Below, piece after piece: positions 12,690 through 24,600 of a stretch of DNA of 64,000 nucleotides. Location of the stretch: positions 36,139,634 through 36,203,633 of the forward strand of contig NC_081545.1 in NCBI RefSeq assembly GCF_901000735.1. Direction: 5' to 3'. Numbering within the stretch: the first letter of the stretch is position 1; every line of letters starts with the position of its first letter. Under the pieces are notes generated by a model. It was not told the origin of the DNA, did no database searches, and worked only from the letters and a program-made list of their open reading frames with translations. Source of the DNA: Corylus avellana. Its lineage: Eukaryota > Streptophyta > Magnoliopsida > Fagales > Betulaceae. A program made the translations under genes and the position numbers.

Positions 12690-12765
12690 TAAATCGCCAC
12701 TTATTTCAAAAGCTTAAGCTGATAAAAATAAACGAATTTATTCATTTAATTACTATTTTAACAAC
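12690..12765. repeat. Dispersed repeat fragment, copy A
   Basis: The block GTTAAATCGCCACTTATTTC...AAAGCTTAAGCTGAT...TTCATTTAATTA is recognisably similar to a second copy inside LCB2 intron 2 at about 22045-22115 (GTTAAATTCCCACTTGTTTT...TCGTAAGCCGTTAG...ATCATTTAATTA). Two diverged copies in one window suggest a dispersed, decayed mobile-element fragment. I do not know the family. Confidence 0.45.
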
Positions 12766-14558
12766 TATAATGATTGAACTCTCACCAAAAGAAGTAAGAT
12801 TCTCTACTATAGCGGTTACTTTAATTGCAATGTAATTCAAACGATTCATAGAGAGAAGGTTGCAAAATCTACCTATTCGGAACAGCTTTTTAAAGTGCAA
12901 GGATCTATCTGTTTAACTCCACTCCAATTGTAAAGATCCAATCCCTGGAAAAAATTAGGAACCAGTCAACCCCGACAGCCATGTTTTGTGGCATTGGCTA
13001 AAAGCATAACATTCAATCAACTTCAGTTCAGAAAGTGTAAAACCTCCTCTGGATAAGAGCCTTCTCTACCAAACGTTAATGGCGAAGGCATATATCATCA
13101 AAGTTCTTTAAAAAGGGGATAGGGATGTTGAAAGAAATGACATTTTTTTCTTTTCTTTTGGCATAGTTTGTCTTTGTTTTGAGCAGAACCATACAAAAAT
13201 GTCATCAAGTTTGTGGCCTATACAGAAACCTTTTCCTACATTATCATTTCGAGGAGGAATGCTATATATTTATTTTTTTAATTTTATTATTATGTCATTG
13301 AAATGACGTGACCGTGTGAACATGTCAACAAAAAAAAAAAAAAAAAGGTGATAGTGTCTATTTATTCTTATATCGGTTTTATTAAAAGATAAATAAAAAT
13401 TCAAAGACCGACAAACACAGTCACATAAGTCTAGTATATATGAAAGTGAAATGAAAGATAAATATTTATAATTACTCCCACTTCGGCTAAGCTTTTTGCA
13501 AGCTTAATAACATTTTATGCTAACCAATTACTTGGTAAATTTCAAGGGATGTTCACAAGAGTGGAAGCTTTAAATTTTTAATGGAGATAAGCTTTGTGTT
13601 TGGCCTCGAACTGTCCGAAAATGGAAACAAGTTTGTGGATTCCCATGTCCTTTGAGAAACCTTTACAATACAAAACTCAATAATTTACTTACTTAGGTTT
13701 TGCCATCTATGAGAATGTAATAAACTATGCTTGGTTTGTCAATGTTTTTTATTGAAAAAGTGTTTGGATATAATATAAATATAAAAATAATTTGGAGTGT
13801 TTTGTATTTTTGGTTGTTTGTTAATATTTCTATCTTAAAAAGAGAAAAAAAAAATGTTATCAAACAAAGCCACGTAATACATAAATAAAAGCTCTTGGTG
13901 AGGCAATCACTGATATTTATTTTATGTATTAAATATAAGTGTTAAGAATATTACAGCTTTTATTTCAAAAAATTTATAAATTGACGTGACAACTTATATA
14001 ATACTTATCACATCCATCATTAGATAAACGAGTCAAACATTTTTTTTCTTTAAATAGAGTTAAAGAAACACGGAATGCTTACCCTATGTAAGTTAAGTTT
14101 TCATAGACCTGCCCTTTTCTACAATGGCGGCAATCTATTGTAGACTAAACCATCCCCCACCTAATTCTGCCAATCTGCAAGATTTTCTTTGACCTTTTAA
14201 TGCTCATTTTTCAAAAGACATAATTGTTTTAAAAAAATTACATCAGAGGAATTTCTTTTTCTTTTAATTGGGAAATATTTTCTTCATTTTCTTCACCATC
14301 TCTCTCTAAACTAGCAAACTTATATTGTTTGTAAAATTGTCTAACCTACGTGGACCGTTCCAAGAGGAGCATCCATAGGCATGTGATGGTGGGGTAGTCT
14401 TTTATGACTTGTTTTTCTTTGGTAGCAGATATATGAATCCGTATTATTCAATGCCACAACGTGGTTCACAACTCATGGGAGCTGTAGATGAGCCATGCCG
14501 ATAGAGCCGTTTTACCACCTTTCAACCGGAATCAGCATCGGCCTGGCTGGGTCTAAAT

Positions 14559-14596
14559 GCCCTATTGGACCCCAATTGAGGGGGGTCCAATAGGGC
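14559..14596. repeat. Perfect 15-bp inverted repeat (hairpin)
   Basis: GCCCTATTGGACCCC at 14559-14573 is followed, after an 8-base loop (AATTGAGG), by its exact reverse complement at 14582-14596. It is far from any gene I call. It could be the remnant of a foldback element or the core of a small RNA hairpin. Confidence 0.75.
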
Positions 14597-17500
14597 AAAC
14601 TTCAAACTGCTCAGAACATCTACACCCCCCGACTCCTGACTCCTATCTCTCATTCTTTGCTTGAATTCCATTTTAGGTATTGAAGCGTTGATGGCTAATA
14701 GGCCAAGGCTCGGCTTATAGCAATTAGCTGAGGTGGGATTTGTTGGGGGCCATACATTCCTTGTGTTGAACAACTTAATAGTATTTAGCAAGAATGTAGC
14801 TATTAATTTATTTAAATACGCATTACATGTGAATAAGAATGCTTTGGATTAAAATAAGGGTGTGGAAAGTGTTTCTAGGCTGGCAAATTTTGTTGGTATT
14901 AGGCTAACACCCCCACAATCAACAACAAAATACGTAATAAGCAATGACGTTGCTATAAGCATGACAAAAATGATCCAATAAGAGGATCCTAATTCGCATT
15001 CGAAAGAGAGTGGTTAGCTCAAAAGAGTGGAAACCAAATATATAATTATGGCTCCACTTGCATATAATTACAAGGAGAAGAACATAATTGAAAGTGAGAG
15101 GCAGAAGAAAAGAAATTCTTTAAACAAAGGTCATCATCATCTCCATCTTCATCTGCCCCTTCAATCATTAACTAGAATCAAGACCATGTGAAGTGCCTCA
15201 AGTTTTGAAAAATATGAAAGATTATCTATCTAACCACCATAAGCAACTTTTTGATTATAAGTCCAAAACGACTCCCAATTATCAGTAATTAACAATTTCA
15301 ATTTTCATGAATTGGACTTTTGGGGCGATCAATAAATTATTAATTATAGCTTCAAATTGTGTCATGTTGTTGTGTACATAAGATACAAGTTGAGGTGTTA
15401 AGCATTCTCAATTGCTGATGCGACACATCTCCCATCGCGTCCTGTGTGTACGCTACATTAGACATAAACCTAAACTTATCAATTATAAAGAAAAACAAAA
15501 AAATAAAATAAAATAAAATAAAATTTAGTCCCTTTGGGTTTTCTTGCAATTTCAATTTCAACAATTAGGTTCTCGGTCTTTGTTTTTTTTTTTTTTGTCT
15601 GATTTGAAATTAGATGGGTACACCCAAATATTGAGCAGCATGCGGCAGGGCATCATAACGCATGGAGCGAGGTGCACCGTGGTCCTTTGCTATGAGGCCT
15701 ATGATTGATGATCAAAGTCATGGAAGTTGGAAGAGAGGGAGACGAACCATAAGAGGATGTGCCCAAAATTTGGTCCCAAAATTACTGGTAGTCCTAATCC
15801 AAAGTCACCAAAGGACAATCGGCCGTGGTCTGCAAAGAAGAAGGCCAGGAGAAAGGAAAACGAGAGGTGGTGCGAAGGAGGAGGCCAAAGGACCACTAAG
15901 TGGTCTCTTGATGTCATCTTCTCTTTGTTTCTTTGAAAAAGTAGGATGAGCAAAAGGCAATCCCCACAATAGGAAAATCCATGGTGCTCATGTCAGCTGG
16001 TCCAGCCTCAGAATTGGGACTGTACATGATTAGAAATCAACCCAACACATTACACATGTTACATTGTATGCATGTATGTTATATATGTATGTATGAATGC
16101 ATGTATCTCCTTTTGTTTTTTAATGAAGTTTCGACCATGATAGTGCTCTAGCACTGAATTGGTTGAGACTTGAGAGATGAAAAAAAGTACCTTCATAGGG
16201 TTTAAATTTTGGGACTGTGAGAGGCCACAGTTGGGGAGAAATTTGGAGAAGAAAGATCGAACATCAAGTGGGGAACAATAGAACATCATGTCAGCTGTTT
16301 CAGATCTTTGTCGACGTCAACGATGTGATGGGTCCTTATGGGTCCAATGGTTTGTAAAGTTAACAAACCTTGGGCCTCCTCTGACATCTTGGATGTTTCT
16401 AGGTCTCGGTAGCTGTAGTGGGCTCCAAATGAGTTTGCACCACCAACTAGGACTAGGCCCAATTCAGAAAAATGAAATTATCTGAGAGCAAATATTGATT
16501 TCGTGTTTTCGGCCCCAATTTGTAATATAGTGTTTATTACAAATTCTTCAAAAAAAAAAAAAAAAAAAAAAAAATTGATGCAGGATTATAGTAAAAGTTA
16601 GTTACTCAACCATTTTCTTTTATTAAAATCCAAACAATGACCTCAGCAAGCCATGCAAAAAGCGAAATCTGATAAATCATTTAACAGTATTGAGCTCGTA
16701 TGAATAACTTACTTTTATTTTTAGCGTTTTATACACATTCACATAAGGCTTCTTGGGATTTATCTGATGATAATGGTATTTACATAATTCTGTGTAATAT
16801 TGTTTTATGTTCATTGATAACAAAAGAAGCTAAAACACTAAAGCATTTTTTAAAGTTCTTGTGACGGTGGATCACCCAACATAATTGCATTTATCTCCTA
16901 ATAATCGCATAATACACTTGCAATAGTCACTATTGAGAATCATAGATAATTGATCGTGACTGGATAAATTGATATAGGCATAAGCACTAACATGCTCTCA
17001 GACAGGGCCCTTCATCTCAATCATACTGCTAATAAGTGATTATCACTGCCCTTAAGAACATGGCATGTTTTAAGCTGGAGCATTCTAACAAAGAAACAGT
17101 AAAATATAGTTAGTACCAGGTTACATTGATCCCAACATTTTTAGCATTTGCAAATACTTGTCATAGGTCACATGCAAAACAGAACTGACAATCCAAAGGC
17201 CCCCCTTCACCTTGGGTGGGGAAATGTATTTCTTCTGTTAGGTATACAAAACTCACCCTTGTCTGACTTATGGGAGGGAGGAGCATTGGCATATTGGGAA
17301 ATGTTGGGAGGAGCAGGAAATGCATTAGATTAAATAACTTCTCGATTAGGTGCTTCATTTTCACGAGTTTTTTTGCAGTTGAATATCAAAATCCAAGGAA
17401 TCTGACTAGGCACATAAAAAATCTTCAATTAACAAGAATTACTACCATACTTATGAAACATGGTCTTGAGTTTCTGACATATGACTAAACAATGGCACCA

Positions 17501-19249
17501 TAATCCCCATTCTAGAGTACCAAAGGGTGGCATAAAGGGGGGTTTGAAATGATTGGTTGGAAACAAGGAAATCAACGGTCAAGGCGTGTGAATATTGAAG
17601 CACTCAATGTCTTTAAAGCAAAGAACCCAAATATATATATATATTTTCTCGAGGAGGTCATCATACAAATCTCCGGTTACTGACAATTTAGCCATGGAGT
17701 ATCAACGCAATTTCAACTACCAACACCAGAGAGCATAGCAACGTCTAATGTTGGTTGGGCTCTATCAAGCATGTAGAATTTCTTTTTCTTTTCTCCAGTA
17801 ATGATATCTAATCCAAAGACAGCAACCCATTTTCTGTTTTTGTAGCTAATCCTAAACTACTATCCGGAGTTACAAATATCTCATAACACAAAAAATATCA
17901 TTATCAATATCAACATCCAACAGAACTTGGACCTAGTAACATAAGTGCTACACCAGGTGTTTAAGTCCAAAAAGTTAATACCATAAGCAACTAATTTTTC
18001 CACTTTCTACCAAAAACATGGGAAAGTCGCAGTAGTTTTGCAAGAATAAACTCCCAGTGAGAGCTCAATCATGTACAGAAATACTGGCTAATTACTAGCT
18101 CTGTCTTGCAACTTCTGTACAAACTAGATCAGTTTCTCAACAAAAACCCATTTTCTCTTTGTGGTAAGCAACAACCACAAGTCTCTACTGTCCTGACATC
18201 CTACAATAAATAAGTGATTGCACTTTTCCCCGAAAAAAAAGAAGTGATCGCACTGCCAACAAACATTGGACCTTCGAGAATTTGATGAGTCAAAGAAGAA
18301 GAAACAGTAGTTCGTTGTTGATATGATCTAGCAACAGAAAGCACAATAGCACATTAAACTCCAATTTCACAATCCTATGAAGTTAAATAAGCAAGATGCA
18401 CTCATTGACAAATTGGAGCAAATCTAGCTTCTAGGAATCATGCCAAGGTAACAACTCCGGGTCAGGTAATAGAAAGTTATGATTTTTCGTCCGATCAAGG
18501 TGGGCATAATAAAATGACAATATGAATCCAACCAACACTATATATTCCTCTCTTGGGATGAGACCTCTACTTTCCATGTGAAGATGTCATCACAAAGTTA
18601 GGAAATACATTCGTATATATGCTCAGGGCCCAAATGAACAGGGATTCCTTCCTTAAACAAGGTATTTAATGTGTGAAGTTAGGATGCTCTTGCCCTCAGT
18701 GTTAGTCCTCAACTACCTGGAGCATTAGGCTTTACTCTAGATATGCTTCGATTGCCCGAAGAAGCTTCATTATCACCTAATATTTGAAGTTTTTGGCTAT
18801 AAATTCTATGTTTTAACACTGAAAATTTTAATTGCTCGGCACAATTATTTTATGGTACTACTCCATTACCAGCCCAGATCACTAGCATAGTAGCTTCTGC
18901 CTCCACATTTTTCACAGAAGCAATCCAGACGTTATTGGTGTTAAATCCAGATATGATTTAACCATGCCATTCCCGACACTCTCTTCAGCTATTGATTGGC
19001 AAAGAATCCAATCACTACGGAAGAAGCAAGCACACAGACGCAATTCCAGATCAAGTGAATAACCAAAGCACAAACATAGTATGAAAATATGCAAAAAAAA
19101 TTCAAATGCTAGAGGTAAATTCGGGATCATCGATTTCTAGAAAGAAACGAAAACCATTGCCACATTTAGCCTTGGTTACAACATAAACTCAACAGTCCAA
19201 CCCTCACATTTTAGCTAAATTTTTTTCACTAACCTTCCTTTCCTCAAGC
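14597..19249. other. Intergenic, no gene seen
   Basis: No coding region can be supported over 4.6 kb. Frames of 60-95 codons at 15352-15953, 16059-16485 and 17148-17488 lack domain features and overlap on both strands. Poly-A tracts lie at about 16551-16573, and a run of GTAT/ATGC steps at about 16067-16105. The last 100-200 bp on the minus strand should be the 3' UTR of the CHZ-like gene. Confidence 0.45.
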
Positions 19250-19840
19250 TTACGCATCGCTGTCGTCGCTATCATCGTCATTGTTGGCGAGATCGTTAGC
19301 AATGTAAACCCCAGGCTGAACCGTCCGCCTCCGAGTCCTTGACGGTAGAATGTTATCCAAATCGACCTCCGCTAGTGGATCGTCTGATAAATCGCTTTCA
19401 CCGCCTGATACATCACTACCGTTATCGCTATCATCGTCATCTTCTTCTTCTGCTATTAATTTGCCTTTGCCCTTCACATCCTTCACAATCCCCTTTCCCT
19501 TTCGGTCCGCCTCAGCTTCCCCGTTACCATTCTCACCATCTTCGTCTTCGTCTTCGTCTTCATCTTCATAGTCCTCCTCGTCCTCGTCCTCCTCGTCCTC
19601 GGCTTCGGCGAGCGAATCGGCCTCGAATTTACCGTCTTTCTCTTCGGCTACTGAAGAATTGTGTTCGGAAGCGTCTAGACTTTGTTTTTTCTCTTGGGAA
19701 ACCAAGGAATCGTTGTTGGCGTCGTCGAGAGCTTCTAGTTTCTGAGCTTTCTTAGGGTTGTCTTCATTGTCTTCGCGACAGAGATCGGGTTTGCGCTTCG
19801 AGTGCAATGTGGTTTCTTCTTGGTGCTGGGTTTCCGCCAT
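19250..19840 (-). CDS. Acidic nuclear protein with CHZ-like C-terminus
   Basis: This is a single exon of 196 residues. I start at the first ATG, 19840 (MAETQHQEET, with G at +4). An upstream extension in frame lacks an ATG. Residues 20-50 are basic and nuclear-localisation-like (KRKPDL, NPKKAQK). The middle, about 75-105 and 130-155, is made of Asp/Glu runs. The C-terminus (about 153-180) reads DPLAEVDLDNILPSRTRRR, which resembles the CHZ motif that binds H2A.Z-H2B dimers in histone chaperones. An acidic tail follows. The likely role is as a nuclear histone chaperone of the CHZ1 type, but the CHZ match is short and judged by eye. Acidic low-complexity content makes other assignments possible. 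Confidence 0.75.
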   Translation of the reverse strand: MAETQHQEETTLHSKRKPDLCREDNEDNPKKAQKLEALDDANNDSLVSQEKKQSLDASEHNSSVAEEKDGKFEADSLAEAEDEEDEDEEDYEDEDEDEDEDGENGNGEAEADRKGKGIVKDVKGKGKLIAEEEDDDDSDNGSDVSGGESDLSDDPLAEVDLDNILPSRTRRRTVQPGVYIANDLANNDDDSDDSDA

Positions 19841-21631
19841 GAGTTTGCGCCTCACAACTTTCGTTCTCAGGGTTCGATTCGGGCTCTCCAATCGGGCGGG
19901 TTAGGGTTTAGGGTATGTTTTTGGTGGACGAGCAGAATATCGGTTATTTAGAAAAAGAATTTTGAATAGTGCTACAATAAGTAATCTTTTGTTTCCTAAC
20001 CACCCGTTAACCACTAACCGCACTAACTGTTTTAGATTTTTGTCCACGTCAACAATGTGGCTTTTGTGTTTAAATGTTTTAGATATTTATAAAAATTTAT
20101 AAATGATATCGTATTTAGTATAATATTATTGTATTATCATAGAAACAACATGGTTTTGATTTTTTTTTTCTTTTAAAAAGCAGTTATTATAATTACTAAC
20201 CGCCTAGGCGGTTATGGTTAGAAGTTTTAGCCAATAATGGCAACCGCATTTTTACCCATCATTTTTTTTTTGTGTTCTTCTATATGTAATATATAGCTTT
20301 TAAAATAAATATTATTATTAAATTTTCATCTAAATTTTATTAAGCGATAATTATCAATAAATATTTTTAATGAAATAATTACAAATTTATAACATTAATC
20401 TTTATGGTTTTCACAATGACTTATTTTTATTTAGATGAATAAAATAAATCATTTTAAATATCAATTATCACGTAACAAGTATCAACTATTACACTACTGG
20501 TATGAATTTTATTTGAGTCGGTCCATTGGATAATATCACAAATCAAGGTATTCGCCAATTCGAATTGACCTATTATTGATTATGGTCGATATTTTAACAA
20601 TCCAAACAATGTTATTGATCATAAAACTCCATTAAACAAGCTACACCGATTGGTGGATGGATGGAAATCAACTTGCAAGTTTGTTGGGCAATTAGATAAG
20701 AGTAAGAGTAATGCTACTTGTACAAAGAACTATCACATTAACCAAAAAATAAAAAAAATCATAAATTCGCTTATTGTTGGTGTCCCATCAACCACCATCG
20801 GGAAGGAGAAAGATCTCTTCATTTAATTTGAAATGGAGAAGAGTATATTTCTTATCCAAGAAAATTATAAATGGTCTCGACTACCAAATTTCTCTTGATG
20901 TAAAAGTTTGGTGGGACCGTGGGTGACTGACCATCCCCGTGGTTAGCCATCTTGAATATATATATATATATATTAGTTTTGGACTTGCTTGGTAACATTA
21001 CTCTTCAAAAATGAACAAAACAAAATAAAAATAAAAAATAAAAATTCACTTAACTCTTATAGATTTTCACGCATTTTGAAACTATTTTTCTAAAGTTCAA
21101 AAATTCTTAATTTAGAGTATCGAACTTTTAATTTTTTGCGATGTCCTTATCAATTTGCAAAAAAAACTACACCTTAATCTTTGCAAAATTTTTTTAAAAA
21201 TATGGGTAGTTTCAAAATTTTAAAAATATATAACGAAAAATCCTAACGGATATGAAACATTACAAAAAATTGAAATTTCAACACCCTAAATTAAAAAATT
21301 TTGAACTCCAAAAGGTAATTTCAAAATGCTTAAAAAATACATGTGAAACTTAAAAAAAAAAAGAAAAAAGAAAAAAAAAAAGGACTTCTTCAAAATATCC
21401 GGCGGAAAGTCCCGCTAAATTCCGCGAGGTCGGGCCCGGCCATGGGTCCTAAACTCCTACTCCAAGGAGGTAGACATCAAACTGATCATAGTCGTAACAG
21501 AAGATAACGTCAATCAAACACAAATCCCCTCGCTCTTCCTCTCTCACCCTCCGGGAGAGTTGGGCTCTCTGAACCTGAATGCGCTGACCCGTTTGGGTTT
21601 TCGTAGAGAAGACAATCGAGGTTGGTTCAAA
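19841..21631. other. Divergent promoter region between CHZ-like gene and LCB2
   Basis: The two flanking genes point away from each other, so this 1.8 kb holds both promoters. It is AT-rich and includes a candidate MITE (20705-21004). The last 120 bp before LCB2 (about 21510-21631) are richer in CT and probably form the LCB2 leader. No coding sequence is seen. Confidence 0.45.
20705..21004. mobile_element. Candidate MITE, 300 bp
   Basis: The left end is AGAGTAATGCTAC. The reverse complement of the right end is AGAGTAATGTTACC, so the terminal inverted repeats are at least 12 bp with one mismatch. There is no coding capacity. An internal (AT)n run lies at about 20956-20973. No clear target duplication was found. 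Confidence 0.55.
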
Positions 21632-24600
21632 ATGATTGCGATTCCCTACTTAACCTTGTTAACCACCTACTTCAGCTACGGTTTGCTCTTTGTTTTCGGC
21701 CACATCAGAGATCTCTTCCGGAATATAACCGGCTGGTTCAGCTCTAACAACCTTCAGGTGCGCCTATTATTTTCTTCAATAGCCGGCTCGTTGTGATTAT
21801 GTTATTTATATTACTTTTTTGAAGCAGGGTTATGCTCCAATTTGCTTAGGACAAGAGGATTTCTATCTACGCCGGTTATATTTTCGAATTCAGGTATTTT
21901 TAGTGTCTTTCTTATGCAATTGGTGATTTATGCAATGCTCTGTCCTCCATAGACTAAATATCTCTGGTTTTTGGTACACACTTTTATGGGATTCTAAGTA
22001 TAAATTCTCATATTCACAGTGATATTGACTTACGTGCATGAGTGTTAAATTCCCACTTGTTTTAAAATCGTAAGCCGTTAGGAATTGATGAATTCAATCA
22101 TTTAATTAATAATCAAATACTCTATCTCACATGTTGTTGAACATTTAATTGAAGTGAGAGGTGTATGATAGAAATAAAATTTGAACTCAGAACCTTTACT
22201 TTGATGGGAAATGAAAATTTTAACCATTTAATTGATTTTCTAACAGGTCTTTGGTATGTTAGTTTGATGCACTTTGTTGGACAGATAAACATGTAGGTAG
22301 TCTATAAGTAAGCCTTGATATAACACAATGAAACACCACCTTAATCCAAAAACTTAACTTATGGTTTGGGTGGAACAATGTTTATGTTAACAACTTTCTT
22401 TTGTTGTGATTAGTCATGGGATTCGATCATAAGTGAAACTTTAAAATCTTCCTCCTTGCAGGACTGTTTCGCGCGACCGATATCAAGTGCTCCTGGTGCT
22501 TGGTTTGATGTGATTGAACGTTACTCCAATGACAATAACAAGACCCTAAAGTAAGTTCTCCCTTTTGAATTAAAGGCTTGAAGCCTTATTTTATTGCGAG
22601 TAAATAGTTTTTTTGTAGTTCAGAAATATATAGAGAGAGCTTTTGGTCATTTTGTTTTGATAAAGCCGTTGCATCGAAGATCTCAGTAGCTGATTTCTCC
22701 TGATGCAGACGAACCACAAAGATAAGTAGATGCCTTAACTTGGGATCATACAGCTACCTTGGCTTTTCTGCATCGGATGAATACTGCACACCACGGGTAG
22801 TTGAGTCATTGAAGAAATATTCGCCAAGCACCTGTAGTAGCCGGGTAGATGGAGGTGGGTGATTATCTTAGAAGATTCTGTTTGTCCTTTTTCCTTTTTG
22901 GGTACTTGTCCATGAGCATGTTCTCTAATGCGGTTTTGCCATTAGGCACTACTGTATTGCATAATCAATTGGAGGAGTATGTTGCAAACTTTGTTGGAAA
23001 ACCAGCTGCAATAGTTTTTGGCATGGGGTTTGTAACAAACTCTGCTATCATTCCAGCTTTGATTGGGAAGGTATGTGCAGTTAATCAATAAGAGAACTTT
23101 GTAAATATTTTATTTTTATTTTTCTTGCAGGTGATTTTGAACTGGTTACAATTTTCATTTACAGGGAGGTTTGATCATCAGTGATTCTTTGAACCATAGC
23201 TCCATCATCAATGGTGCACGAGGATCTGGAGCTACAGTTCGTGTTTTCCAGCACAATTGTAAGTATATATATTGTATGGTGTGGGATTTATGAATGACTA
23301 AGGTGTGAGTTGTCACTTCCAGATAATAGCATTTCAAATGGTGGCAATATCAGCTTTATCCACAAAGAAAAGTAGGAGCGATAAGATAGCTTGATATTTG
23401 ATTGCAAAAGGATGAATTTAGAATGCAATGTAACTGACTCTTAATGTCAGTAGTATATTTGTGTCTTAATTCACCCCCAAAGCGCAGACACACCATTCAG
23501 CTACTGGGTTACTAGGTCTCTGACTTATATGTATATTATATATTATCAGTGGTGCTTCTTTTAGATGCAAATTATACTCCCAGAAAATGCAGGTTGGACT
23601 GTTGGAGCATTTTAACTCATGTTTCTCCTTCACCAACTTGCTTGCAGCTCCTTCTCACTTGGAGGAAGTTTTGAGAGAGCAAATTGCCGACGGACAGCCA
23701 CGGACTCATAGACCTTGGAAGAAGATAATTGTCATTGTTGAGGGGATCTACAGTATGGAAGGGGAGCTGTGCAAACTTCCTGAGATTATAACAATCTGCA
23801 AAAAATACAAGGTTGTGCAAGATGTTAGTTTTAATATATATACTTAACGTTTATTGATTCTTAAGTATTCATAATGACGTTAGTTTTATTTTTTTTTTTG
23901 TCATTCTTATAGTCTTTCTACTGCATCATAGGCCTATGCATATTTGGATGAGGCCCACAGCATTGGAGCAGTAGGGAAAACAGGAAGAGGTGTTTGTGAG
24001 CTATTGGGTGTGGAACCTGCTGATGTAGATATAATGATGGGCACTTTTACCAAATCATTTGGATCATGTGGTGGCTACATTGCAGGATCCAAGGTTGCTT
24101 TGCACCATTTTCAAATATATGTCTAAATTTGGTGAACAGAGTGGGTCACAATGTTGATGGTTCATTTTTACTGTCATTTGCAGATGGTTCATTTTTGTCC
24201 CTAGCCTCCTTATTGATTTATATAAATCTAGGTCAGCTGATGAGTTGAGAGCCTTGGTACTCATATTATATATGGGACTTCTACTAAAAGTGTAGTGGAT
24301 CTTGATGATCTTTTTACCAATATGGCTGGCTGGCACTTTTTGGATGATAAAGATACTTGTTTGGGTGTTTCAATTTTTGCATGAGGAACCCCTGTATGAT
24401 ATGATGTATGTATAAGTGACAACAAATTCAATGAGCATTGTCAAGCATAATGAAGGTCGAGTAGTTGTGGTCCTCGTGGAGTTTTGTTTGTGTTCTTGAT
24501 CATAAATTCTACTAAAATTCTGAGATTGCTCTCTAGGTACTCTGTTATTATATTTATACTATGGTTTAGCTTTTCTTGAGTTGTAGAGCAGGCTTCAAGG

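Larger units (their letters stand above)
10353..14558. other. Intergenic, AT-rich, no gene seen
   Basis: There is no supportable gene. The region contains a (CT)n(AT)n microsatellite at about 11876-11919, an (AT)n run at 12154-12180, poly-A at about 12022-12045 and 13330-13347, and one member of a dispersed repeat (about 12690-12765, separate entry). Short frames at 11146-11419 and 12098-12316 show low-complexity composition only. Confidence 0.5.

Noticed and set aside
19841..19891. Upstream extension of the CHZ-like protein (ESPNRTLRT...)
   Set aside because: No ATG in that stretch; the first codon would be TTG. The ATG at 19840 has a better context.
21560..21631. Longer N-terminus for LCB2
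   Set aside because: It would need a TTG start, and the conserved protein begins MIAIPYLT at 21632.
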